This document shows positions 10,086-23,110 of a stretch of 30,573 bases of DNA, piece after piece. The stretch comes from Smittium mucronatum (taxonomy: Eukaryota > Kickxellomycota > Harpellomycetes > Harpellales > Legeriomycetaceae), in the NCBI GenBank assembly GCA_001953115.1, contig LSSL01002123.1, positions 1-30,573 on the forward strand, given 5' to 3'. Position numbers and translations under genes: made by a program. Position 1 is the stretch's first letter; each line of letters begins with the position of its first letter. The notes under the pieces were generated by a model. The model searched no databases. It worked only from the letters and a program-made list of their open reading frames with translations, and was not told the DNA's origin.

Positions 10086-13000
10086 ATCTATTAGAAGTTG
10101 AATATGTTAGGTTTTACTGTTAAATAAGACTCAAAGAGTTAGAATTTTGTCGGAAGAAAAGGGGGAAAATTAACAGATACAATGCAGACAGAAAAAGAAA
10201 TAATGTGATTCAAGAGATTTTTGCGATAAACTAGAATTATAGTAGTAGAAATTAATGATATTGAAGCAAAAGAGTCTTAATAAAATAGCATGGTCTTCAG
10301 AGCCAGGTATTACTGATCCCGATTCGTTTTAATAAGCTTTATTTGATATTTATAATATAAAAAGCTAATTAATATTGATTATTTGGTGTTATAAACTTTC
10401 AGTTTTTATTTCTTCTCATATAAGCCGATTTTGATGCTAATATGACTCAAAATCCAATAGATTTATTTTAATTTTCGACAAAAAAATCCGAGATTTTTTT
10501 ATGGAATAAAAGGATAAAAATAATGAAATAATGAAATAAACACGGTTATTTTTCTTCCCTTCATCTTCAGAATGTTTTACATATAGATTTATCTTTCCAA
10601 AATGATGTAAGCATCACTTTATTTCAAACAAAAATTCATTTGCTACTTTTTTTTGAACGTAATTAATTGGAGGGTTAAATTACTTTAGTGGAAGTAATCT
10701 ATATAATTTTAAATTTTGAGTAGAGTATTAGCTAATATCTGTATTCGCTTTTCGGAATAGATAAAGTTAAATTTTTGTATAAGCCATCTTTTTTTCCGAA
10801 TTTTCATACTTTAAGAAAATTGGGCAAAATAAAAACGTGCTTTTATCATTTTAAATATAATTTTTGCATTAAAATGTATATATAAAATTTTCTTTTTTAT
10901 AGATTCAAGATCTAATATTATATGATTTATGTGAGTCAATAAAAATATGGGCCTCAAGTAACCGATGAAATTTTATCATTATTAGAAAATTATATAGATA
11001 GAGCGATAGAATATTCTGAATCTAATTTTAAATTTTTTTTAAATATAATTTAGACCGTATATTACAGAAAATTTTAGGCTAATATTTAAATGGATAAGAA
11101 AAATTGAAATAAAACTTTTTGTTTTGATATAATGCGAAAATATTTCCTGCAGCGAAAACGGGTAAGGACAGTCAATTATAAAAATTTTGTGATCTATAAT
11201 GTATATAATTATACATATTCTAACTTATTTAAATAAAAATACTATCATTTCAATCTTAATCTTAGAAAAAAATTCATAAAACAGAAAAAAAAGTTGCTTA
11301 AGCCAGATATAGGCTTTAAAACTAACATAAAAGATAAGAATATTTTGAATTTACTCTTCTTTTACTTGGTAGCCAACATAATATACCTACAATTCGGCAT
11401 CAATATAAAATGCCGCAAAACTTATATTATTTATTTATTCGCAAAATTTATCAATTTTTTTTTAAATAGGATTTTTTTTAACATAGAAAAAAAAACTCAA
11501 ATTAAAAAAATGAGTATTTTTTTCGTGAATCACAGTATAATATTTTCTAATCTATTTTTGGTCAATTCAATTCCATTATGATATTCTATTAGTTTAACTT
11601 AAAATATTCAAGTATTATTCAAACCTTTATTATAGCAAGAATATATTCAATAGGTTTTTTTATAAGCTATAGCTAAAAATTTAAATTCAGCTAGTTTTTC
11701 CTAAAAAAAAAATTTCCCCGACTTATTATGATTTAAAGAATTTTCTCATTGATCCTAGAGTATTTTTCTTTGTTTTCATACTTATCATCAGTGCCAAATT
11801 TAAAACATGGTAAATTTTTTTAAAAGTTAAATTAACTTCTTTGATTCCAGGGACATAAAAATGAAAACAATTTTTAGTTCAATATGAATAAATTATTAAA
11901 ATTCATTGCTAATAATAGTTTATTAAGTATAAATATTCTAATATTGTTTTTTTGAAACATTTAGGTAACAATCAAATCGTTTTTAGCTATATATATGTAT
12001 ATAATAAAAAATTAGCTCATTTTTTATATAATTACAATACGATATTTTTTGAAGCGTATATATCGGATGATATTTTGGAATCCATATAAATAAAAATTTC
12101 AAAAATGAATACCTATTTTGGAGAAAAAATTAATTAACAGGTAGTAATTTAGTATATAATACAAATTCTTAATTTAATTATTGGATTAAATATAATTATA
12201 GGTTTTTTCTGACGCGATTACCCCCAAGGATAGTTTTAAAGAAAAGTTGGGAATTTCATTACCATTAAAAAAAATCGCTTAAAAATTTAATTTTAAACTT
12301 GTTAATCAGAAGCCAAACACGCAGCAATACACTCTTCAGAACAAACGGTAAAAAAGGCATTATTATTCGGTCGATGTTTGATTAAATTGTTAATATATTA
12401 CATTATTTGATAAATATAAAGGCTAAATCTTTTGAAGAGTGATATTAAAAAATTAGATAGGAAAATATTCGGTCCTGAAAAGGATTAGATTTAAATTCAA
12501 ATAAAATATATTTTAATCTTATTATAACAGTTAATTATTTAAATAAAATAATTTTATATAGCATATTCTTAATGAATATTGTATTTTGTTGCGTATTACT
12601 TTTACTAGATAAGCAATTGATTATGATTATAAAATGGAATTTTAAAATTCAGTTTAGCCGTTTCTATCTCAAAAAAAAAAAGAAAATTTTATTTTTCTAA
12701 TACTCTGATTATTAATTTGAAAGGCGTTAGGTGAAACATATTTTTTTCCCATAGATTTTCACTTTTATTAGATAAAAGTAATGTTTGGAATAATCTCTGA
12801 AACGGGCTAAAAAAAATATTCTCTCTTCATTAATAATTCCCCACGTTGAAAGCCAAGAGCAAGTAAAAACATAATTAAAACACCATCATTTATTACGGTG
12901 AATTTTTGTTTAAATTAGAATAAAATTCTCGATCGAAAATACGTAAAATGTTTATTTAAGGCAATCGATCCAAAAATTTACTTGAAGAATTTATATATTT

Positions 13001-13485
13001 AATTTAAGGGGGTTTTAATTAATTGGGGTACATTATAATTTATCCCTGAAATATTAATAAAAAACGGAGCCATTTCCCAATCAGTATAGCTATATCATAT
13101 TAGATATTAAATTAATCAATAAAAGACGTATTTATAAGCAATTTATTTCGTTATCAAATAAACCACATGTGTCTCAAAAAGCATCGATTTTAATGAATAC
13201 TAGATACATGTATAATGAATATGTAAGTTTTTTTAATATATTCAGGGATCTTTTTTTTTAATTGGCAGTTTTTTATAGCATGGGCGCACAATTGCGATTA
13301 AATATCTAAAGAAATATTAAATTTGAGATTGGTAATATTTGTGAAAATAAAATCTATCTCTTTTAGGGGTGACATTGCAAAAAATGAAACCTAATTTTAG
13401 CCTAATATTATCGTTTTATCAATAAAGTATGTTTATAATTGGATAAATCAATATATTGAACTAAGGTTAAAATCACCAAACATTT
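10086..13485. other. very AT-rich stretch, no gene seen
   Basis: GC is about 20%. The longest open frame (11294..11581, plus, 95 codons from a TTG) is Ile/Leu/Phe/Asn/Lys-rich. At this composition stops arise about once in ten codons, and about one frame this long is expected by chance over 20 kb in six frames. No transposon landmarks were recognised. Confidence 0.45.
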
Positions 13486-13677
13486 TCAATCTTTAAAATT
13501 TGATCTGAAATCTCGAACGGATATCCAAAATATTCTTTTGATCACAAAAATTAGTTTATTGATACTGGAAAGTATCAATAGATCACCAGCCACATCGACA
13601 TAATTTTCAGTGGGTACAAAGCTGCTAGAGCTGTGGAGCGGAGTTGGGCAGGATATTTTTTCCAAAATTTTCAACAT
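13486..13677 (-). pseudogene. coding-like fragment, family not recognised
   Basis: This 63-codon ATG frame sits on a local GC pocket (13580-13660) inside DNA of about 20% GC. It contains CPTPLHSSSSFVPTENY and then VDVAGDLLILSS, unlike the Ile/Lys/Phe strings of chance frames nearby. It has no signal peptide or obvious domain. It may be a surviving piece of a gag-like or host gene, or an exon of something spliced. I cannot name a family. Confidence 0.3.
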
Positions 13678-16600
13678 TTTTCCAAATTTTTAAATAGTGT
13701 TTTTGTTCATTTTTATTAAGTTTAAAAATAGATTCTGCATAAAAAAAATCGCTAAAAAATTAATTAATGTTTTTTATTTGATGGAATATAAATTTTTTTG
13801 ATTAATATAAAAATTATATTTATTATTTTTTTCAAAAATAGAGTATTTCATATATGAGCTTTTTGTATGATTATCTTTTATTATAAAAGTTGAACATCTG
13901 AGAAATATAAATTATATTTTATATTAACATCAATTCTTTATTTTGAAATTTTAATTAATTATACAAAGTATTTCAAAAAATCGGGAAATATCGATTTTAA
14001 TTTCCTTAAATAATGCTAAAGTTAGGTAAATAAAAAAATTATTAATTTTCAATTCATGTATCTAATATTTTATATTTATTAATTTTATTTCTGCCATTTT
14101 AGACAAATCAAAAGGCTATATTTTACAGTTATGAGACATAAATAATGCTCTTTAGCTTTCAAGGAAAGAATAATTGACAGCCTCATAAGTATATGAGGTT
14201 TGATATTTAGTTTTTGGGCTTTATTTATATTTATTTTGAAAAAATTATCTAATTATTATTGGATAAGCGATAGTACCCGTGAAATAAATACCGGAGAAAT
14301 CATAAAAAAGCTATGCCGCTAAATAAAAGGTTTAGTCTATTCACCAAATTTCAAACATAATTATAAAATGAATTCATTTTCTCTTCATATCCACCATGAT
14401 ATATTAGGATACGAATTTTAACAACTAATTAGTAAATCTGATAATAAATTATTAAATAAGATAATAAGTAATAGAAACAATATTAATATTATTGTCAGAA
14501 AGTTATATTTGTACTTAGTTTAAAAAATTTATTTTATTTTAATTCTTGATTAATTTTTTTATTTTAATGACAATACTTCTAATTAAAGAAACTGAAATAT
14601 TTTTTCATAATGATAATATGGCTTTTTTACTCATTTAGACCTTCATCTTTTTCTATTTGTTTCCAAATAAGTATCAAAAGAATGCAGAAAATTTGTTTCC
14701 TTTAAATATAAATAGTCATTTTGGCATTTTGGCATTTCAGCTCTAAAAAAAAGTTCTACATGAGAAAAATATGCATTTATATTAATTATTTCAGACCTCA
14801 AGTCTAATAAAGATATATAGGAAAGTTTTCGTTTCAATTAATTTAAAATTTCAAAGCCAAAATTATCCAACCTTCGTATGCTATTAATTGAAAAATTGAG
14901 TCTTTTATTAAAGTAACCAAATTTTTTATTGACGTTTGTTTCAAAAATTATAAATACACTGTATTCATATTTGTTTCAGGTAAAGTGTTTATAATATTTC
15001 GGCTTTGAGGAATTATTGATTTAATTATTTTCCATATGTTCTAAAATTTGAAAAAATGTTACTAAAATCTGTACTGTGTCTTTTTTTTCATATGAAACGT
15101 ATTTTTATTTATTTTAAAGTTAAAAATTTCCATTCAATTGTCGGTACTTGGTGAGAATTACTGACATCCCTCGTGCCAGTTTCCATTCTTTTAAAAATAA
15201 ACTGTTTAATATATCCAAATAAAATTTTAATTTGGGGAATTTGCTCCATTTTTTATAAAAGCTCATTAAGATAGTTTAATAAAACCTTCATTAAATGAAT
15301 TATGTATGAAGAATATGTCTTCTTTGATATTATCTCTGAATGTATTTGGAGCAAACATGATGGTATTATTTATGATCCTCCAAGTATGAGCCCAGTAATT
15401 ATTTCTTTTTATATATGGATTAAAATATTCTAAGGATGCTGATATTTGGGGCGTCGAATCAGTTATAAGATTTGATATACATAAAATGTATCCATATTTT
15501 AAAAGCTAATATTTTATTTTTTTGTAAATACATAAAATCTTAGATGTCTTTTCATATTTTATGATATATAAAAACAATATTATAAAGCTCCTTAGTGAAT
15601 CTGAAATTCCTACAAAAACAAAAGGATAACTCATTTTTGTTATTTTTTATGGCGTAACAATATGGAAATCATAGAAATCACGGAATTTTATCAGCAATTT
15701 TTTTTTATGTAATCAATATTTCAATAGAACTCGTATCCGGATCATATATAAATATATTGGATACATTTTCTTTAAATTTTTTCTGAGTTTCTCTCGCAAA
15801 AATCATTCAGATCGCTCTATGTGATATCAAAATTTCGATTATTTTTGCTTTTTACACATCAGATACCTAATATATAACTGTTTTCAGCTTGCTCCCATAT
15901 CTATATCTTTTAAAATTTCTTTTATTTGAAAAGACTTTCTTGAAAAAATCTATTAATTTTTTTTTGAAACTTTTGGTGATGGTTGGGGTTTTTCTTCATT
16001 TTCACACAATCCAAGTGTTTATATACAAACTATGATTTAAATTTGTCTGAATTGTATTATTTTTGTATCTTTATTATTTAATTATACCGTTTTTTATCCT
16101 TTTTATTAAAAGAATAATATAAAACATATTATTTTTTCAGTATTAGTTTTATTGAGTTATTCAATTCTCTTGATATATCTTTATCCAATGCAAAACTCAT
16201 TGATGGTACGCTTCAGTTTATCATTTTCTTGTTGGAATAAATAATAAATAAACACCCACTAGCTATCTAATACAGCAATTTAATAGAAGGAAATTTATTG
16301 TATAAATTTCATATAATATCAGCTTAAATAAAAAAAATTTTATGAGCTTAAGAATTAGATAAATTTATTTATCCAAAGATAATTAATATCTCATTTAAAA
16401 CAAAAACATTTGTTATGGAGTAAAAAAAAATACTTAAATTAAACATTAATAGAATAGAACCAATATGAAAAATAGAAATTTTTTTTGGTCATTCCATAAA
16501 GATTTAAGCGATGGAAAATGTCTAATTTTTTTTTATGGTGATGAATTATATATTTGAGTTTTGTCGGATAAAATTTCGGTATCGAAAAATAAGATAAAAA

Positions 16601-17087
16601 TTGGTTAACAATTTTAAATTTACACAAATAGGAGTAAGAAAAAAGCTTGGATCCGGAAAGAGTTAAAGGAGAACATTTAAAAAAGATGTTATTGGTTAGT
16701 ATAATTAATTTTGGATATCAATAAATATTTAGTAGAATTAGATAAAGCATTTTTAGTAAATGAAATAATTGAATTTAAAAATAAGGTTACTGAAAATTTC
16801 ATCTATTTTCAATTGACCTAAATGATATTTCACCTAATTTATGACCACTAATAATTAATAATTAAGCACATATTTTTAAAAGGAATATTTCATAAAAATT
16901 AGCTATTTTTACTGGGGAAGTACATTTTGGTTTTAATTCATAATAGGATGCATAATTAGTTGAAATTTCATGTAGGTCAAATATCCTGACACCAAAAAAT
17001 AATCATATGGTTTGTTTTTGAAAAGATCAAATTTTTTTAATAAATCATTAGATAAAATAAATATTAGACATTAAAATCTCAATCAAA
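13678..17087. other. very AT-rich stretch, only coding-like scraps
   Basis: A minus frame at 14643..14837 (TTG start) and a plus stretch near 16720-16823 (beginning LDINKYLVELDKAFLVNE) look somewhat protein-like but are short enough for chance. I recognise no family. The minus frame at 16439..16627 looks like background. Confidence 0.35.
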
Positions 17088-17337
17088 ATGGATAAAAGTT
17101 CTAACTCAAATGTTAGACCTTTATATTCAGCAAAATCACCACCAAATAAATCCAAAATTTATACTCATCCAATCATTATTTCTTCACCATCACCAAATTA
17201 ACTTTTTTAATAGAATTTTACATCACAAAAAAATGGAAAGAATGATTTTTAATAGTATAGAACCTTATTTTTATTTAATTTCAGAAATATCCCTAATTAT
17301 TCTTCGAATAAAGAAAATTATGGAAAAAAAATTATAA
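17088..17337 (+). pseudogene. possible broken gene start
   Basis: An ATG frame reads MDKSSNSNVRPLYSAKSPP for 37 codons to a TAA at 17199. The same frame beyond it still reads protein-like (TSQKNGKND, then YRTLFLFNFRNIP), interrupted only by TAA and TAG codons. The Ser/Pro/Asn-rich start resembles the N-terminus of a real protein. The open frame at 17110..17337 lies in another frame and begins at TTG. No family is recognised. Confidence 0.25.
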
Positions 17338-19181
17338 AATTAATTTAATGATAAAATTGTACTTTTTTTAATCATAAAATTTCTGTAAATGAATGGTAAA
17401 AATCCTAGTATAGAGAAACGAAATCCTCCACTATCAAAATTTATAAAAACTTAATTTTTTAAACAGTGATACCTTTTATAATTTTTTCTTATAAAACCCC
17501 AGATAGTTAGTAAGTATATTCTCTTACCCCTATAATTAACATAATAACACTATGACAATTCATTCTTGTCAGCTGATCTAAATTTTGACAGACTTAAAAT
17601 TTTATCAGGCTAAGCAAGTTTAGTATATTTTAAAATTGCTTCCACGGTTTGGTTATTTAGTCCCATTAGCCCAGTTCTAAAATTGTTTTTAGGGTTACAT
17701 TATGTAAAAGAAATTCGATTTATTGTCCACTATTTTCCATAAAACTAATAAAAATTATGACTTTTGCACAAAAATATTCCGTTTATGCAATTTTTTTTAC
17801 TTTTTCCAACAAAAACGAAAAATAAATTACGGTTTTTGCACTAAAAAATTATTCTTTTGTCTTTGGTAAGATTTTTTACATATTTACCAATAATAAGTGA
17901 ATTTAAAAAAGCAAAAAAGACCTTCGATAAATTTATAATCTGGAAATACAACATAACCTTAGGCAAATATCCCAATTTATGCAAGTATAGAGGAGTATTT
18001 CGGATGATAGGTGTGGTTTGAGTTTTCTCTAGGCTATCAGCCAGTGGATTGATAGATGAATAAATTATAGTGTATTAAAACAATCTACTATATGCCTTAT
18101 ATGAAATTCATTATTTTTGTCATAGTAATGTTGAATAATGTTTGCTTCAAATTAAAATTATATATAAAAAAGTGAAATGTCTAACTATGCGAATTTTAAT
18201 GGAAAAAAACAAACTGCTGACATAATATATTTAATTAAAAGAACATAATATTGGTTTCAAAGCTTAATAAACACTGTTGATGAGCGCTATAAGTACAGTT
18301 TATTAAATTCAAGCTAAAATTTTAATTTATTATCTGAATAGATATAAATCCGAAAACTTGTGGAAAATGAGAAGTTTAAAGGAAACTATAGGCTCTATCA
18401 TCGGTGTTTAAATATAACGACTTTAATAGAGTATTCACACTAAAAGTATTAGAATATCAACTGTACAAAAATAAATAATTTTTATAGTTTATTATTGGTA
18501 AATATAAAAAAAAATTGCAAAAATATTAATGTTTTGCAAATCCGATAAATTTTGAGAAATTTTGCATAAATTTGCGGAAATTTTACTTCTTTCCCTGTAT
18601 AAAATAATTTTTCGGAATAAAATTTTTATAAAATTATGCAACTTTTATCAAAAATAATCTCAATTCTTGAAAAATATATATTAGTATAAAAAATATAGAG
18701 CATATGATTTTTTTTTCATTTTTAGGCGATGAAAAGTGATTTTTTGGTGATATGAATGCTGCTGAAGGTATTTTTTGGTAATTTTTAAGAAATAATTAAA
18801 GTTTGAATGAAAATTTTGGATTGATTAGTGGAGATTTTGCAAATTAAAACGTTTTAACCTCAGCTCAAATAAATTTTCAACATTTTGCAAATAGAGGCTT
18901 TTTTTTGGTCCCAATTTTAAATTTTTCTTAGTGGCATGTTTCAAATTTAGGAAAGTATTAAAAAGTTAATTTTAGAGTTTACGCTTTTAATGAATCTCCC
19001 AACTAATAAATTTTTACTGCATTTATAATTAGATAACCGAAAAAAATTCTATTTTTAATTTGATTATTGAACTAATGAATTGATTGAAAATTGGGTTTTT
19101 TTCAATTGTAAATACATAAAATAGATATTTTATTGAATGAAAATTAATTAAAATTTATCTTCTAGCATTGAAAATAATCTT
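17338..19181. other. very AT-rich stretch, no gene seen
   Basis: Short repeated words such as TTTTGCA and TTTTGCAAA recur around 17760-17850, 18520-18590 and 18840-18900, but I could not turn them into a clear repeat unit. Confidence 0.4.
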
Positions 19182-19208
19182 TTAACCCTTTAAGGGCCTA
19201 AATTTCTG
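19182..19208 (+). mobile_element. TTAA/CCCTTT element end (piggyBac-like)
   Basis: TTAACCCTTTAAGGGCC followed by TAAATTTCTG closely matches the copy at 30186. A TTAA next to CCC-starting termini is the hallmark of piggyBac-type insertions. No transposase and no inverted partner end are visible, so this may be an orphan or non-autonomous copy. Confidence 0.45.
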
Positions 19209-20045
19209 TCTAACTTTATTTTTTACATCAAATATATTGATTATTCTATCTTTTTGATTTAACTAATAGTAAACAAATATCAATTTAATGATTGAATTGA
19301 ATGAAAAATTAAACATCTTTTTCCCAACATCACTGAAAAGGTAAAAAAAACTTCTTTTCATACATCTCCAATAGCACATTCAAATAAAAAAAATCCTGGT
19401 AGAAAAAGAATCAATTTTATAGGTTTTTTCAGATTTTTTTTACTGATGTTACCCACCAATAAAACCAGTGGAACAAAAAGAATATTTTTTTTTTTTTTCA
19501 CAGTACCTTCCATAGTCGAAATATAGAATTTTTACTTTTTAAATCCAATAAAAACACTTTTTACATTTTTCATAGAAAATTGTATTCGCTAACTACAAAT
19601 TTAATTTATTTGAAAATTTCTACAGTTTTCACCAAGCCGTAGTCAAATCAAATTTCCAAAACCAAAGGGATGCCATTTTTTACATTCATGATATATTAAG
19701 GCTTTAAAAATCCTGCCATTGATTGAAAATATTTGAAGAAATATACTTATATTATTTAAATCGTAACCCAGAATAAAAAATTAGGGTAAAATATAGGTTT
19801 CCAGAGCTTTAAATGGAGTTATGGTTTTTTTAGCAAATCTCTAGTCTTTCAGTTTTTTGCCTGAGATATAAATTAAAATTTCTGAATTTTTTTTACTAAA
19901 TATTGCAACATGAGCCCCTTTTATGGTTAATATTACAAATATACTCTCAATAAAAAATAAAAACATGGATTATTTTGATTTTTCATATTATTAAATACTG
20001 CACTAGATCAGGTAAAAAATAGGTCTTAATTCTGTCTCAAAATAT

Positions 20046-20221
20046 TTCAGCATAATATACTTATTATTTGATGAGCAGTAAAAATGTAAATTTAACCATA
20101 ATATTGTCCAATAAGCATGAAATATGAGTTCTAACCCCTAAAATATTGTATTAGTCACTGGAATCTATTGCCTAGAGCATTTTTGACCACTGAAATATTA
20201 TGATAATCACTAAAAATATAT
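20046..20221 (+). repeat. left terminal inverted repeat of the MULE
   Basis: It starts around TTCAGCATA. Anchors shared with the right end are TAAATTTAACC, TAACCCCTAAAAT (20132-20144) and ATCACTAAAA (20206-20215). The distance from TAACCCC to ATCACT is 74 bases in both arms. From 20132 to 20221, 56 of 90 ungapped positions match the right arm by hand count; about 31 would be expected at this composition. Confidence 0.7.
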
Positions 20222-20676
20222 CCCTTTTTTTATTTGCATAAAATTTTGTTATTTATATTTTCATGATATTTTATTTTATTTTTGAAATTATTACATCCTT
20301 ACTGTAAAAAAAAAGGATTGGCGTAAAAATCTTTTTAATAGAATTATAAAGTAATTGCAGTGTTATTTATATTATTATTAAAAAAATTTAACTTCCCATG
20401 ATTTAGTTTTTAGTTGCTAATAAGACATTACCAATTTTATATCATTAAAATTTTTAAAAATATAAAAAATAAATAAATTGCATTTTTAATAAAACAGACA
20501 TCGAAAATATTTATTAGTAAAATTAAAATTCAATATGAGAGTGCTCCAGAAATTAGTGTTGAAATCGATCAGAATTAAGACAAAAAACTGAGGATTTCCA
20601 GAAAAAATAGGTTAAAAGGATACCTAGCTGTTTATTATCAGCTCACAACAAGATTAAATTTTGTTATAAAATATTA

Positions 20677-22107
20677 ATGAAGATCGAAGAGTTTTATAAT
20701 TCAAACGAAATTAAAACAAAATCCGAAAAAGATCATCAACAAGTTTGCATCGGAACAGAAAAGACTGTCGCTATTTTTAAAAAAATAAATAAAGGTGAAT
20801 ACGATAATATTTCTGGTAAACACCACCAAATTATTTATTTTTAAGAGAAAAAGGCAAAGAAACAATCTATAAACAGAAATAATATGCATAATTAGAAATT
20901 ATCGGGGAAAAAAATCTATATAATGTAACTTTTAATGGCATTTTAGAATTTTTCAATAAAAAATCTCATGATTGCATAAATAAAAATTCTTTTTTTAGGG
21001 TTTGGTTTGAAAATAGAGTCAATTAAAATTTTCGTAACAGCTAATCTGCTTCTTGAAAACTTTTAGCTTATTCGAAATGTTCACATTGAAGTGGTTTTAA
21101 AATTTTAGAGCCTGGGAAACTTTTTTCCTGTATTAAAAATAAAAGATAACTTACAGGAGTTTATTATAATTGTATTAGAAATAATTTAAGATGAAAAAGA
21201 GCAAACGGTCATAAAGGGGTTTAAAAATAATGAATCAAGATTTGGTGGTAAACAAGTATGATATAACACATAAAGTTTAATATTTGACACTGCCCTGCAA
21301 ATATAATCATAAATATATAAATTTGACCCAAAAATAAAAAGAAAAGTTTCTGGAAAAATCATTGGATAAATATTCATCCAGTATAAAGTAAGTTCAAAAT
21401 TTGCTTAGAGATAAACTGGATCAGGAAACGAAATCCACAAAAATTTCCTGATCAAAAATCCTTTTATATTTTTCCTAGAATTTATTTATATAAAATTAAT
21501 GAGAGTTCTCTGAAATACAAGTTATCTTGAGAAAATTACAGCAAAATTTTTTCACTAAAAAATTCAATTTATATGAAGTATAAAAAAAATTTTCACCGAG
21601 AAAAAATAACTGTGTTAAAAGGTTTAACTTTACGATAAAAACTAAAAAGTTTCTTACCAAAATAAAAGAATAATACAGCTCTTTAATAATCTCATTGTCA
21701 TACTGGATGAAGTGCATAAAACTATGATAAATAATCAGATAAACCATTATACCAAGGAATAAGAATCAATGAAGGATTTTATTATGAAATTTTAGTTATA
21801 TCAGATTCACTCTCAGAAAAAACGTTGGAGTTACATGTAAAAAAATTCAATTCAACTCTATTTATAATTGAAAAATTATCTAAATCTGAATTTGAAAGCC
21901 AATTGAAAATAAAATATATCATGATAAAATTTGCACTGTAAAAGATATATAAAAAAATTTACAACTACATGCAGGAAAATCTTCATATAATTTCTTTGCT
22001 AAATATCGAAGATGAAAGCATGTGTATTCATACCTTAATAAACCAAAATAACTACAATTCATTGGCACTTATTCGGAAAAAAAAAAGAGGACGACCAAAA
22101 AAATAAA
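20677..22107 (+). pseudogene. MULE transposase relic
   Basis: The N-terminal 55 codons are open from ATG 20677 to TAA 20842 and contain EYDNISGKHHQI, like the Cys/His-rich DNA-binding start of fungal MULEs. In the same frame, 21025 onward reads KIFVTANLLLENF, then NVHIEVVLKF, matching 'IFATDNxLxLL..WHIDGTFK'. The first catalytic Asp is Glu (21088). DEKEQTVIKGFK matches 'NKxExTYxxLFK', and IFDTALQ (Asp 21286) falls 66 codons after the first site, the usual 'DFE' position. RIIQLFNNLIVILDE at about 21674 matches the C-terminal 'F..L' region. After a frameshift, RINEGFYYE (like 'RTNNxVEGW') leads to the basic AT-hook-like end RKKKRGRPKK and TAA at 22105. Many in-frame stops show it is dead. Confidence 0.75.
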
Positions 22108-22955
22108 AAAAATAACTCTATTTCCATAACGAGAAGTTATTTATTTTATAAAAAATTATACACCTATATACAAATTAATAATTATATAACCTAAAAAAAT
22201 ATATAATTATTGCCTATTATATTGTTTTTTGTCAAAAATTAAGACTCATAACCTTTTTTTTTGGATATGAAATACCATCAATGTTTTATTATCTTATTTT
22301 TGTCTCTCAAAATGTCATATTCATACCTAAACAGAGTCTAAAACATTTTAAAGTTTCAATTTTATTTTAAAAGTGATAATGTGGTATTATAATATTAATA
22401 ATATATAAAAAACTAACTTATGAGACAATAAAAGTTGTAATGAGAAAATATAGGGTAGTTTTACTTCTGAAATAGTTTTTTTTAATTCTTTTAAAAGGGC
22501 CATTTATCAAAAAAATTTGTCAAAAAATACTATAACACCAAGTTGAATATAAAAAAATATATCGAATTTATTTTGAACTCTGTTTTGGTTTTCCTAATAA
22601 CAAAAATATTAAAATAATCGATAATGGAGTTTACACTTTAAATTTTGTGATATAATATTATTGAAATGTATATTTTAAACTTAAGGGAGAAAGATGTATT
22701 TTTAACCTTTTTTAATTTAACGAATAACTAGATACTGGAAAGAATATTTAATTTAAGATAAAATAAGGTATTAAAATTAAATTATTAATACTAAAAAGAT
22801 ATTTGAAATCCCATCGCATAATCGAAAAAAAAAATCTCACCTTCACTGATTTTTGAGATAAGAAATTTTGATAATTTCTTTTATTTATGTAATATATTTA
22901 AAAATTGAGTAAAATTGATAATTCGAAAAAAAATCAACCAATAAAAAAAAATCAA

Positions 22956-23110
22956 ACGCCATTTTAGTGATGGTAGCGAGGTTTTATTTACAAAAAATTT
23001 ACTAATAAATTGATTTTGGTGATGAGCACAAGATTTTAGGGGTTAAAATCCCAAATTCAGGTTAAATTAACAAATTTTAAGTTATGATAAAATACTTAGC
23101 CTATGCTGAA
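22956..23110 (-). repeat. right terminal inverted repeat of the MULE
   Basis: This is the reverse complement of the left arm. TAACCCCTAAAAT lies at 23045..23033 and ATCACTAAAA at 22971..22962. It lacks about 20 bases that the left arm has between AATTTAACC and TGAA. Of the 34 differences in the 90-base core, 19 are transitions. Confidence 0.7.

Larger units (their letters stand above)
20046..23110 (+). mobile_element. dead Mutator-like (MULE) element with long inverted repeats
   Basis: An inverted repeat of roughly 155-176 bases bounds a plus-strand transposase relic, for a total of about 3.1 kb. Long terminal inverted repeats around one transposase are typical of MULEs. The outer limits are not exact: the repeat matches from TTCAGCATA (20046-20054; complement of 23102-23110) inward, and weak similarity may extend further out. 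I found no 8-10 base target-site duplication, which is not surprising at this level of decay. Confidence 0.7.

Noticed and set aside
11294..11581. 95-codon plus-strand open frame
   Set aside because: It has a TTG start and Ile/Asn/Phe/Lys-rich content; at about 20% GC roughly one frame of this length is expected by chance in the AT-rich 20 kb.
21496..21747. 83-codon minus-strand open frame
   Set aside because: It is antisense to the MULE transposase relic, which has ordered family landmarks on the plus strand.
22486..22520. Fifth copy of the TTAA/CCCTTT end (TTAATTCTTTTAAAAGGGCC)
   Set aside because: It has only partial similarity, lies inside the MULE element, and no tandem repeats follow it.
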